Positions 27,146 to 36,479 of a stretch of 64,000 bases of DNA are shown here, piece after piece. Source of the DNA: Paraniabella defluvii (GTDB taxonomy: Bacteria; Bacteroidota; Bacteroidia; Chitinophagales; Chitinophagaceae); contig CP079215.1 in assembly GCA_019316985.1 (NCBI GenBank), positions 1,178,001 to 1,242,000 on the forward strand, in the 5' to 3' direction. How positions within the stretch are numbered: position 1 is the first letter of the stretch; the number at the start of each line of letters is the position of its first letter. The translations under genes were made by a program, and so were the position numbers. The notes under the pieces are model-generated. The model was not told the origin of the DNA. It was given only the letters and a program-made list of their open reading frames with translations, and did not search any database.

Positions 27146-27660
27146 TTAAGTTAAATAATCAATACAAAATTTTGTTGGTGTTTTCACCAACAAAGGCATC
27201 AAAATCGGATGTAAGTAATCTGGAGCAATAAGTTGCATTTTTATTATTTTCTTTAACCTCGATAAAACCTGATATTCTTCAATTATTGAATTAGTTGGAG
27301 ATAACATAGAATCTATTAATTGTTCCACCTTTCCCTTGGCTATCCGGTATATCGTAAAATTATAAATATCTGTCTCATCATTTCTCAAATACAAGACACC
27401 ATATGAGCCAATGGCCGTTTTTGCAATAAACTCCCACATTTCCAATACTTCGTCAATTTCTTTCCCCAATGGTTTGTATATCCTTCACAACGCAAGACGG
27501 CAGCTCCGTTGATAAATTGCACTTGTGCCCGGGACTTCGTTTCCAAAATCTTATTATTAAGATCCTTTATTATTTTACGCAGTTGAAGATCTTCATCCAG
27601 GTTATCCTCTTCAACTTTGTAGCTCCCGCTTATATTTGCCCAACCGTAATATTCTACCAT
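27146..27660 (-). CDS. Imm7-like immunity protein (frame-broken)
   Basis: Starts MVEYYGWANISGSYKVEEDN, close to the Imm7 pattern of an initial VE-Y/F-x-GWA. Further Imm7 features are FINGAAVLRCEGYTNH, and after a break at about 27467, LEMWEFIAKTAIGSYGVLYL, RNDETDIYNFTIYRIAKGKV and DSMLSPTNSIIEEY. Imm7 proteins protect against toxin domains of polymorphic toxin systems. The last residues (LLVKTPTKF) run through the hairpin at 27171, so the native end may be earlier and altered by another shift. A degenerate hairpin lies 20 bases upstream. Confidence 0.75.
27171..27194. repeat. GTTGGTG hairpin, copy 4, upstream of the RAYT gene
   Basis: TTTGTTGGTG (27171-27180), TTTT, CACCAACAAA (27185-27194), a perfect 10-bp stem. 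It lies 49 bases before the RAYT start codon and overlaps the 3' end of the Imm7-like frame. Confidence 0.9.
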
Positions 27661-27678
27661 AAGCTATGTCTTTTCTCC

Positions 27679-27702
27679 GCTGTCGGTTTTTTCATCAACA
27701 GC
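27679..27702. repeat. GTTGGTG hairpin, degenerate copy 5
   Basis: GCTGTCGGTT faces CATCAACAGC across a T-run; the stem has two mismatches relative to the other copies. It lies 20 bases before the Imm7-like start codon. Confidence 0.65.
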
Positions 27703-27748
27703 AAACGTAATTTACAAATTCCTTTTTGTCTACACTTATAAATATAAA

Positions 27749-27795
27749 GCAACGAATACACGAATATTTTTGTACTATCATTCGTGCATCCGTGG
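27749..27795. repeat. Dispersed palindromic repeat, copy 6
   Basis: GCAACGAATACACGAAT (from 27749) faces ATTCGTGCATCCGTGGC (to about 27795), with a few mismatches. It marks the right edge of the accessory region, between the Imm7-like gene and the sugar transporter. Confidence 0.75.
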
Positions 27796-27835
27796 CCATA
27801 AAAACAACAATATTTATCTGCTAACAGATTACTCT

Positions 27836-29090
27836 CTACGTCGCTACATTAGCTGATGCCGCTGCAACAGACTGGCTTTTCTTCCTAATAATTCGCTGTA
27901 TCACCAACACTGAAATAATCAGCAGCACCATTGGGATCAGCAATACATAAAAAGCTTTCACCCTCCTACTTCTCCAAATAATATCCCTACGATCCGCGAA
28001 CCGAGCGTACCACCTAGCGCAGAAAAAATAATAATGAGGCCCGACATAGGCGAATGCAGGTTTTTAGGCAAATGGCTTAATACTGTTGAGTTCAACAAAG
28101 GATAAATAGGTGCTATGAACAAGCCTATCAGCGGTAACATAAACCCCAGCACCGGCACGTCTGAAATATTGGCCAGCCGGGTAACGGTAGCCGCTACATT
28201 CAGCTGTGGCAATATAGCCAGCAGCAATGCAATAGAAAGCAGCGCACAACCAATAACAATAACGGCCCAGGATATTTTTTTGGACAACCACCCGGCCACA
28301 AACCTCCCCACAGCTAACGATATGGCCAGCAGCGAAGCCATCTGCACACTTAGCTTTTCAGAAAAAGAAAAGATCTTTTCATTAAACCGGGGCAGCCAGG
28401 TCATAATACCCTGCTCGATCATTACAAAGAAAAAAGCGGAGCATATAAATACCAGCACCAGAGGTACCGCAATCAATGATAAAGAGCTTTTGATATCCTC
28501 CTTCCAGTTAGCGCCTGCAGTAGGCGCGGGTATCTGCACATTAGATACAACAAGAAACAAAAAGATAATAGTATGCCCCGCAAAGCAACAGGTATACATT
28601 TAACCAGGCATTAGTATCCGTGTCCGAATAAAAAGCCGGGAACAGGAAATAGGCGCTGGCAATACCTACCATAAAAAAACCTTCTACCGAGCTCATTAAA
28701 GCCGAATGCTGCCGGGGACTATCGGTAACCACACCAACTAAGCTATACACCGATAATTTAATTAACGCGAAGCTTACACCAACAGATAAGAACATCATTT
28801 TAGCAGACCAGAAGCTATTGCCAAAGCGCATGCCTAAACAGCCTACAAACACAATTGCCAGCGCAATCAGCATCGCTCTTTATAACCCAGTCTTGGTAAA
28901 AAAGAGGCTACAAAAAAGATACAATGGCAATGGGCAGGTCTTTAAAAGCTTCTAATATAGATGCGGCTTTTTCATTAACACCATATACGTTGATAGATTT
29001 GGCGATAACAATACCCACGCTGTTCAACAGTATAGCAAATACAAAATAGTTGATATACAGGGAGAGCTTTATTTTCCAGTTAGTTGACAT
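27836..29090 (-). CDS. MFS transporter of the trehalose locus (frame-broken)
   Basis: About 418 residues with some twelve hydrophobic segments. It starts MSTNWKIKLSLYINYFVF and continues through SILEAFKDLPIAIVSFLVAS, WSAKMMFLSVGVSFALIK, VEGFFMVGIASAYFLFP, FVMIEQGIMTWLPRFNEKIF and IYPLLNSTVLSHLPK. The layout is that of major facilitator sugar transporters. It lies downstream of susD on the same strand, separated by a terminator hairpin, so it fits moving trehalose or its products across the inner membrane; the substrate is inferred. Frame breaks are near 27960, 28575 and 28890-28915. Confidence 0.82.
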
Positions 29091-29107
29091 AGTTGAACTT
29101 TAAAAAT

Positions 29108-29137
29108 GAAAGGCCATTAATTTACTAATGGCCTTTC
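29108..29137 (-). terminator. Terminator after susD
   Basis: GAAAGGCCATTA (29108-29119) and TAATGGCCTTTC (29126-29137) form a perfect 12-bp stem with a 6-base loop. On the minus strand it is followed by a short T-run, so it can end the susC-susD transcript or reduce read-through into the MFS gene. Confidence 0.85.
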
Positions 29138-29155
29138 AGAAAACAACGGAAGCAA

Positions 29156-30736
29156 TTAATAACCTGCATTTTGTTTCAAATTAGGGTTTACCGCGATCTG
29201 CTGACTTGGTATTGGATACACCAAAGTTTTAGGATCGGGATCGGCAGCTTTCTCCTGCCAGGCCATCAGGAATTTTCCAAAGCGGATCAGGTCCTGCCTT
29301 CTCCAGCCTTCCCAATACAGTTCACGGGCGCGTTCGTCCAATAAATTATCCAATGATAAGGAAACCAAAGGCACAACGCCCCGGTTAATCCTTATGCCGT
29401 TTACAAGGCCCAACGCCTCTAAAGCGGTGCCTGTTCCACCTCGCAATATGGCTTCAGCCTGCATGAGTAACACATCAGAATAGCGATATACTACCCAGTC
29501 ATTATTCCTTTGACCCGTAACACTATAATCAAATGCATATTTCATAGGGCGTATACCCGCTGTTTCCAGCGTGGCGCCAGAAGTGCGTATGGTTACTTCA
29601 CGGGTAAATACCAGCGGTGCAGTAGAGGGATTCCTGGCCATTAAAGGCGCATTAGTCGTCCAGTTGTATTGCTGACCTACAAAGAAACCTACGTTCTGTC
29701 GGTGATAGCCTAGTAGCCTGTTATTCGTTATATCTGCCGGGTAATCGTAATAAATACCTCTACGTTCATCAGTAGCCTGAAATTTATCATAGAAGTCAGA
29801 TAAGGTACACCAGCCATTCCATCCTCCCGGATTCATGTTATAATGCGCAATGGTGTTCCAGGTTCTGTCTATATTACCGCCTCTTTCCCCATTTTTATTA
29901 AACAGCGTGTAAATATTTTCAGTCGACTTTACATCATTATCGGGAGCAAAATTGTCGAAGTATTTACCGGCACCAGATACTGTGTACAAACCGGATGCGG
30001 TAATTTCCTTGGCCAGTGTTATTACCTGATTCATATCCGCTGCAGAGAATGTAGGCGACTGCCTGTTTAGGAAAGTACCTTTATTTAAATAAATTTTCAT
30101 GAGTAAAACCTTTGCCGCATTTCTATTGGCAACATATGCGCCGGTGGGCCCATTGTTTGGCAAAGCACTAACAATTTCATTGAGTTCCTTTACCATATAA
30201 TCGATAGCGGCCTGCGGTTGCAATACCTCGGGAGCAATTCTAAAATCTTCCAGTGCTGACCCCTCTCTTATGGGAACTACACCGTATAAGTCGAGTAGAT
30301 CAAACATTGCCAGCGCACGTATAAATTTTGCTTCGGCTGCTTGTTGAGCGCTTGGACTATATCGCAAAACATTGGTAGCATTATAAACCACGGTACCTAA
30401 ACTTACAAAAGTGTTATTCATATAACCATTATCCGGGTTCCAGGTATGCAGGTGTATGGAGCGGTGCATACCATTGTCATCCCAGTCACCACCCCGTGTT
30501 GGAGCCATTGCTGCATCTGTAGATATTTCCTGCATTACCCATCGTTGCTCCTGTTGGTAAGGCGTGTTTAAAGCAGTGTATGCCGAAACTAAAAGAGTTG
30601 CGGGATTAACATTGGTATTTCCTTCTTCCAACTCGCTTTTAAATTCTTCATTGAGCTTGGTACAAGAAAATGAGCCAACAGTAACCGATCCGGCCAGTAG
30701 TGTATATATTAAAATTTTTGATTTCATAGTATTCAT
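29156..30736 (-). CDS. SusD/RagB family nutrient-binding lipoprotein
   Basis: An intact 526-residue SusD-like protein. The signal ends in a lipobox (GSVTVGSFSC, then TKLNEEF), so it is anchored on the outer membrane surface. Typical features are an N-terminal TPR-like part (ALAMFDLLDLYGVVPIREG, LNEIVSALPNNGPTG, AAKVLLMKIYLNKGTF) and the C-terminal SusD domain (VYRYSDVLLMQAEAILRGG, LLDERARELYWEGWRRQDLI, RFGKFLMAWQ). It binds glycan for passage through the paired SusC channel. An ATG three codons later (30727) is also possible. It follows susC by two bases. The trehalase next door suggests a trehalose-containing ligand. Confidence 0.95.
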   Translation of the reverse strand: MNTMKSKILIYTLLAGSVTVGSFSCTKLNEEFKSELEEGNTNVNPATLLVSAYTALNTPYQQEQRWVMQEISTDAAMAPTRGGDWDDNGMHRSIHLHTWNPDNGYMNNTFVSLGTVVYNATNVLRYSPSAQQAAEAKFIRALAMFDLLDLYGVVPIREGSALEDFRIAPEVLQPQAAIDYMVKELNEIVSALPNNGPTGAYVANRNAAKVLLMKIYLNKGTFLNRQSPTFSAADMNQVITLAKEITASGLYTVSGAGKYFDNFAPDNDVKSTENIYTLFNKNGERGGNIDRTWNTIAHYNMNPGGWNGWCTLSDFYDKFQATDERRGIYYDYPADITNNRLLGYHRQNVGFFVGQQYNWTTNAPLMARNPSTAPLVFTREVTIRTSGATLETAGIRPMKYAFDYSVTGQRNNDWVVYRYSDVLLMQAEAILRGGTGTALEALGLVNGIRINRGVVPLVSLSLDNLLDERARELYWEGWRRQDLIRFGKFLMAWQEKAADPDPKTLVYPIPSQQIAVNPNLKQNAGY

Positions 30737-30738
30737 TT

Positions 30739-33700
30739 TTAAAGCGAGAAATTAATGCCTAGTAAAACTGTTCTTGCAGGAGGATAAGGTAAATATTCAA
30801 TACCCAAAGACGGAATTCCATTAGAAGAACCATCTGTATTTACCTCCGGATCAAACCCGGTGTATTTGGTAATGATAAACAGGTTTTGCCCGGTAAGCGA
30901 AATGTTGAAGTTTTTTAAGACATTGCCAATGTCGCCCACCTTGTATGCCAGTGTTAAATTGGCCATTTTCAAATAATTACCTTTCTCCAGATATCTTGTA
31001 GAAGGCGCTGCGGAGTTGGATGTAGATTCTTTAACGTCGGTATTAAAGAAAGCAGAGCCAATATTTCTCAACGACAAATTACTAATACCTAAAGTAGTGG
31101 CGGCAGAGTTATTAAACAAATAATGTCCCATCGCCCCATTCATATTTACTCCTAAACTAAATTTCTTATACGTAACATTTGAAGAAATACCCAATAAGGT
31201 AGTAGGATTGGGGCTGTTTGAGTAAACTTTGTTAACCGCAGGATCGTTAGCGCTGCTAACACTTCCATCTAAACCCCGATACATACTCATGCCGGTTGCC
31301 GGATCGATACCCGCATACTCGGCCAAATACCAAACGTTAAGCGGTTGACCATTTACCATTCTTTGTCCGAGTACACCAGAAAACCTTGTCCCCGTAAAGC
31401 TCCTGTTTCATAATAACCTTGTAGCCCACTTACACTATTTTTCAAAAAAGTTACGTTACCGGTTAAGTCCCAATTCCAATCAGTACTTCTGATAATATTA
31501 CCCGTCAAAGCTATCTCTACCCCTTTGTTCACAACCTCTCCATCCAGGTTCACCCAAATACGACCTGCGGGAGCAGGTTGTGCAAGCGTTTGCTCAAATA
31601 GGGCATCCGTAGTTTGTTTATTAAAATAGTCCACAGAGCCATAAATGCGATTGTTGAAAAGTGAAAAGTCGATACCTGCATTAAAGGTTGTGGAGGTTTC
31701 CCATTTTAAATCTGCATTACCAAAGTTTACCTGGCTAATGCTCTGTGTACCGAAGGTCAACCTGTCTAACGATGCACCAGATGGAAACTCCTGGTTACCG
31801 GTTTTACCCCAACCTAAACGTAATTTAAGTTGGTTAACATCAGCGTTTCCTTTTAAAAAGGCCTCTTCACCAATATTCCAGGCTACCGCAACTGAGGGAA
31901 ATATTGCATATTTATTATTAACACCAAATTTGGTAGACCCATCTCTTCTGGCAGTTGCTGTTAATAAATACCTGCCTAAATAGTTGAAACCACCACGTAG
32001 AAATAATGATTGCAATTGGTTGGTTGGACTTCTATAGGAAGAAATTTCTCTTTGGCTAATGGTAGAGTATTGTAAGTAATCAAAATAATCCAGTCCAAGA
32101 TATTTGAATCCACTACCAAAACTAATGTTATTATTGTAGCTAAAATCCAGGTATTCATAACCCGCAACTGCATTTACATTCCAGTCATCGTTTATCTCCT
32201 TGTTGTAGGAGAGCGTATGTGTCATTTGCTGGTTGGTTTCGCTATTGTTAGAGATGAAGGCTTGCTCATTATTTGTAGCGGAGTTTGGAAGCGCCGCGTT
32301 AGTTGTATCGATAATCCCGGCTCTATACACACCTTCTCTATTACCCGTTTGCCTCATTACACTATAGGTGAACCGATATTCAAGATCGTTCGTGATTTTA
32401 TAGTAGGGCGAAAGATTAATAACCATAGTGTTGGTTACGGCACGGTCTTTAAATGCATCTATACTCGCTAATGGATTACGTGTATTGGTATTAATGAATG
32501 TAAGATTTCCACTTGCGTCTCTAAGAGGACGGGTAGGGTTCCACTGTAAGGCCTGCGAAATAATATTGCCTTCTGCACCTACACCCACGTCGATAGGTGC
32601 ATAACGATTATTTAGCTGCGTTAAAAACACTGCAAAATCTAATCCTAATCTCCGGTTTTCAAGAAAACGAAAATTACCGGTAAAATTTGCTGTGTACTTT
32701 TTTAATTGCGAGCCAATAATGATCCGTTCTGGTTTAAATACCCGCCGGATAAGCGATATTTTCCATGTTGCGTTCCACCAGAAACGTCTGCATAGTAGTT
32801 CTGTGTTACCGCAGTTCTGGTAATTTCTTTAAATGCATTCACATCACTTCCGAAATCAGCGTTTGCCGCTTCAGAAGGCGTATAATATTTCAACGCTTCT
32901 CTGAACCGGGCGGCATCTAATACGTCAGGATATTCGCGCATGTTGGAAATACCGGTAGCAGCGCCAACAGAAACAACCGGCTCGCCCATCTTTCCTTTTT
33001 TGTGGTGATAATAACAACGCCATTTGCGCCCCGCGACCCGTAAATAGCGGTAGCCGATGCATCCTTTAAGATGTCCATACTGGCAATATCACCAGGGTTC
33101 AAATAACTAAGCGGGTTACCCCTGTCAGAAGTAAAGCCGCCGCGTCCCTGAGGCAACGGTGAGTTACCCGACATAGGTACCCCATCTAACACAAATAAAG
33201 GGTTATTACTGGCCCTGATGGAAGAGTTACCCCTGATGCGCACGGTAACCGATCCGCCGGGCTGCCCGGTATTGTTGATCACCATCACGCCCGGTGTTTT
33301 ACCCTGTATCAGCTGATCAGGGTTTGTCATGATACCCTTATTAAAATTTCTTTCGCTGATGGTTACCATCGATCCGGTGAGGTCCTTCTTTCTCGCCGTT
33401 CCGTAGCCGATCACTACTACTTCATCAATGCTCTGTGTAACAGGTGTTAAGGTAAAATCAACGGTCTGGGCTTTACCATCTGCAATATTCACCGACTGGC
33501 TGCCCGATGCATATCCTATAAAAGAAGCCGTAACCGTATAATTACCATCTTCTAGTTTGCTGAAAGAAAAAGAGCCATCACTTCCTACAGAAATACTTAA
33601 GTTCTTTTCCACTATCACTACTGTAGCCCCGGCTAAAGCCTCTCCCTTATCGGAGCTTACTTTCCCGCTAATACTCCCGGATTGTGCGTAGCTGTTAAAG

Positions 33701-33783
33701 GCGAAAATAAATTGCAGCAGTAGTAATACCCCGGCAATTTTTGCAGTTCGCCCGATCCATAAAGGTGGTCTTTCCATAATCAT
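30739..33783 (-). CDS. SusC/RagA family TonB-dependent transporter (frame-broken)
   Basis: About 1,015 residues. Signal region IAGVLLLLQFIFAFNSYAQS, then the carboxypeptidase-like beta domain (ISGKVSSDKGEALAGATVVI), the TonB-box-like DEVVVIGYGTARKKDLTGSM, and the plug domain with IQGKTPGVMVINNTGQPGG, VRIRGNSSIRASNNPLFVLD and ASMDILKDASATAIYGSRGA. The beta barrel ends with RTVLLGINFSL. It forms the outer membrane channel with the SusD lid and uses TonB energy. Frame breaks occur at about 32990, 32640-32710 and 31360-31380. The gene pair with susD and the trehalase form one leftward cluster. Confidence 0.95.
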
Positions 33784-33843
33784 TGAGTTTAAAGTTTGAG
33801 TAAAAAAAAAAGATTCATTGGCAATACATTTATTTATCAGTAG

Positions 33844-35332
33844 TTATGCTCCCGCATGTTTCATTTTTAAATACACCCCGTTGGTCCATCCAAAACCATC
33901 CTGGTTGGGATATTCGCCACCGGTATCTTTTCCATCGTATTTTTTCACTACAGGATACTTTTCCATTAACTTTCCTGTTTGTGCAAAACGGTACTCTATA
34001 TTGTTCATCCAGTTACTCCGTATAGCCCCGGCCAGATCCCGGTCGCCATACTGTAAAGCTGCTTTGTAACCCACCCACTGCAAAGGAGCCCACCCTTTGG
34101 GAGCATCCCACTGCTGATCTGTAGCCACATCAGTGGTTAAAAGTCCGCCTTCTTTTAACAAATGCGCTCTTACAAATGCAAGTACCTGTGCAGCATGCTC
34201 AGAAGAACTGATCCCAACATACAACGGGAATAGCATAGCAAGCGATCTTGATACGGTATGCTGCTTTTTAAGAAAATGATAGTCTTTGTATACTCCACTT
34301 TCCTCGTTCCATAAATATTTTTCTATGGCGTCAATTCTCCCGGCAACAATCGTTTCATATTTACTTCTCATGCTCCTGTTACCCGAAACTGTATAAGCAT
34401 CCAATAATGTTTGCTCCAGGTGCAACAACATACAGTTCAGATCTATCGGAATAATTTCTGTAGTACAAATACTGTGCAGATTATTGCCATCGGCAAGCCA
34501 CCGGCTCGAAAAATCCCAGCCCGACTCACAGGCCGCTCTTAAATTCCTGTATAAATTTTTATTGCCGGGCGCTTTATTCATTAAAGCTATATCTAATGCA
34601 TATCCTTCCGGCCGGGGTGTATTTTCGGTATCCCAATAACGGTTTAACAGTGCGCCATCCTCCATTTTTACAACATGCAGGCATGCCGTCTGCTGGTTCA
34701 GATTTTCAGCACCCAGCATCCAGAAGTCATACTCTTTTTCCAGCGCCTCCTGGTATTTTACCAGTACGGCATCGCCCTTTTATCCTGTAACAAGCGTACC
34801 ATAGAGGAATAAAAGGGGATTTGTGAACGTGTGAGATAATAAGTACGATTGGCATTAGGTATGAATCCTATACTGTTAATAAGATAAGTGAAATTATCTA
34901 CCATCCCTTCTACCAGGTCCATCCGGCCGCTTTCAGCCAATCCCAGCATCGTAAAATAGCTGTCCCAATAATATAATTCATTAAACCGCCCGCCGGGAGC
35001 CACATACGGATGCGGTAACCCTATAAGCGAACCTTTATCCATACTATTGAACCGGGTTAAGCTGTCCCAGAGATTATAGATATAATCGCATATCGGGCCG
35101 GCACCGGAAGAGGCGTTAGCTTCGGCACCGGTGGGAATAAAAAGTTTTCTCTTACAAAAGCTAAAAGATCAAAGCCCGGCAAATTTTTCTGATTCGCATA
35201 CTTGGCGGCGATATAAGGCAATGCATACAGCGGTTCTGCATCAGCAAAGGTTTTCTGATCCTTAAAAACATGTTGAGCCTGCACATCGGCAAACAAAGCT
35301 CCTATGGCTGAAGTTGTGTCTGTAGCAATCAT
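33844..35332 (-). CDS. Alpha,alpha-trehalase, GH37 (frame-broken)
   Basis: About 496 residues with both trehalase signatures: [20 protein letters not shown] (signature 1) and [16 protein letters not shown] (signature 2), plus [16 protein letters not shown] near the end. The enzyme splits trehalose into two glucose units. No signal peptide is seen at the start ([18 protein letters not shown]), so a cytoplasmic enzyme like TreF is likely; this fits import of intact trehalose by SusC/SusD and an inner membrane transporter. Frame breaks are at about 34775 and 35080. It lies first in the leftward cluster, 60 bases before susC. Confidence 0.93.
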
Positions 35333-35518
35333 AATAAATAAGTTTCTTTAGCAATCGGCAAAGCATACTGCTACCGGATGGCAATCATGTAGTAAATCCT
35401 GGCAGCCTGATCGTTTCTTTCTTAAACAAAAGTGCATCAGCTTAACTTTTTCTCATACAACACTATTCACTTTTTATTGAACTGTATTAATCATTTTTTA
35501 TTTATATTTAACAGAATA

Positions 35519-36353
35519 ATGAAAATAGAATACGAAATTGTAAAACCAGATAAGGGAAGTTCCTTTAGATTGCTCCATCATAAAATGGTGCGTGAGTCCG
35601 ATTTTGTATGGCAGTTTCACTATCATCCTGAGTATGAAATTGTATTTGTACCCCAGGAAGCGGCACCCGGCACGTGGGTAATCATTTAAGTACTTATCAC
35701 CAGGGAGACCTGGTGCTGATTGGCAGTAACTTACCTCATTCGGGTTTCGGCCTCAATTCATCCGGGCTGCATGAAGAAATTGTACTACAGGTAAGGCCGG
35801 AATGCATACCCTTACATTTTACCGAAATGCAACTTATAGCAACGCTGCTGGAACGGGCAAAGTTTGGGGTATCTTTTTCGGGAGTTACCCGCGAACAGGT
35901 TGGAGCTCTCATGACCGGTATGATCAGTCAACCACCGTTCAGAAAGATGATCATGCTGCTGGAAGTACTGGAAAAGCTGGCGGTTTCGGAGGAATATATG
36001 ATTTTAAACAGCAGTATCGTTTCTCCCACGGTACTTTCCAGGCATAAAGCGCGGTTGCAAAAAGTATTTTCTTACGTTGAAAAAGAATATGCGAATGATG
36101 TGCAGGTACAAAACGCCGCCCGGCTGGTCGGTCTTTCGGTTCCCTCCTTCTGTAATTTTTTTAAGAAAACCACCCAGATCACTTTTTCAGATTTCGTGAA
36201 TCAATACCGCATACAGAAATCGTGCATGTTACTGCACCAGGACAAAAGTATATCCGAAGTTTGCTTTGAATGCGGCTTTAACAATGTTACCTATTTTAAC
36301 CGCCTTTTAAACAGATCATGAACGAAACCCCTTCGGCTTTAAAAAGAAAATAA
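35519..36353 (+). CDS. AraC-family regulator (frame-broken)
   Basis: Start at ATG 35519 (MKIEYEIVKPDKGSSFRL). The N-terminal cupin-like sensor reads DFVWQFHYHPEYEIVFVP, STYHQGDLVLIGSNLPHSGF. The C-terminal AraC domain has two helix-turn-helices: VQVQNAARLVGLSVPSFCNF and KSISEVCFECGFNNVTYFNR, with the family hallmark GFNNVTYFNRLF. A break at about 35670 separates the sensor halves and another at about 36306 hides the end (KQIMNETPSALK). It is divergent from the trehalase gene across a 186-base gap, so it probably senses a sugar and controls the trehalose cluster. Confidence 0.88.
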
Positions 36354-36479
36354 GCGGCCTGGGCGAAGCACCGTAGCCTGCATTTTTTTACTTCGGGAAA
36401 TTTATTTTAATTCTTCAGCGGCAGGCCGGCATGTTCTATAATAATTGATGTATTTTAGGGCCGGCGTAATAAGCCCGAT

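Noticed and set aside
24247..27710. CRISPR array or integron attC sites
   Set aside because: Repeat spacing is irregular (about 500-1,200 bases), spacers are genes, the stems are simple perfect hairpins without the bulged L/R boxes of attC, and no integrase or Cas gene is present.
30739..33783. Several separate short TonB-related genes
   Set aside because: The pieces join end to end into one normal-length SusC protein with a single signal, plug and barrel; the gaps are single-base breaks.
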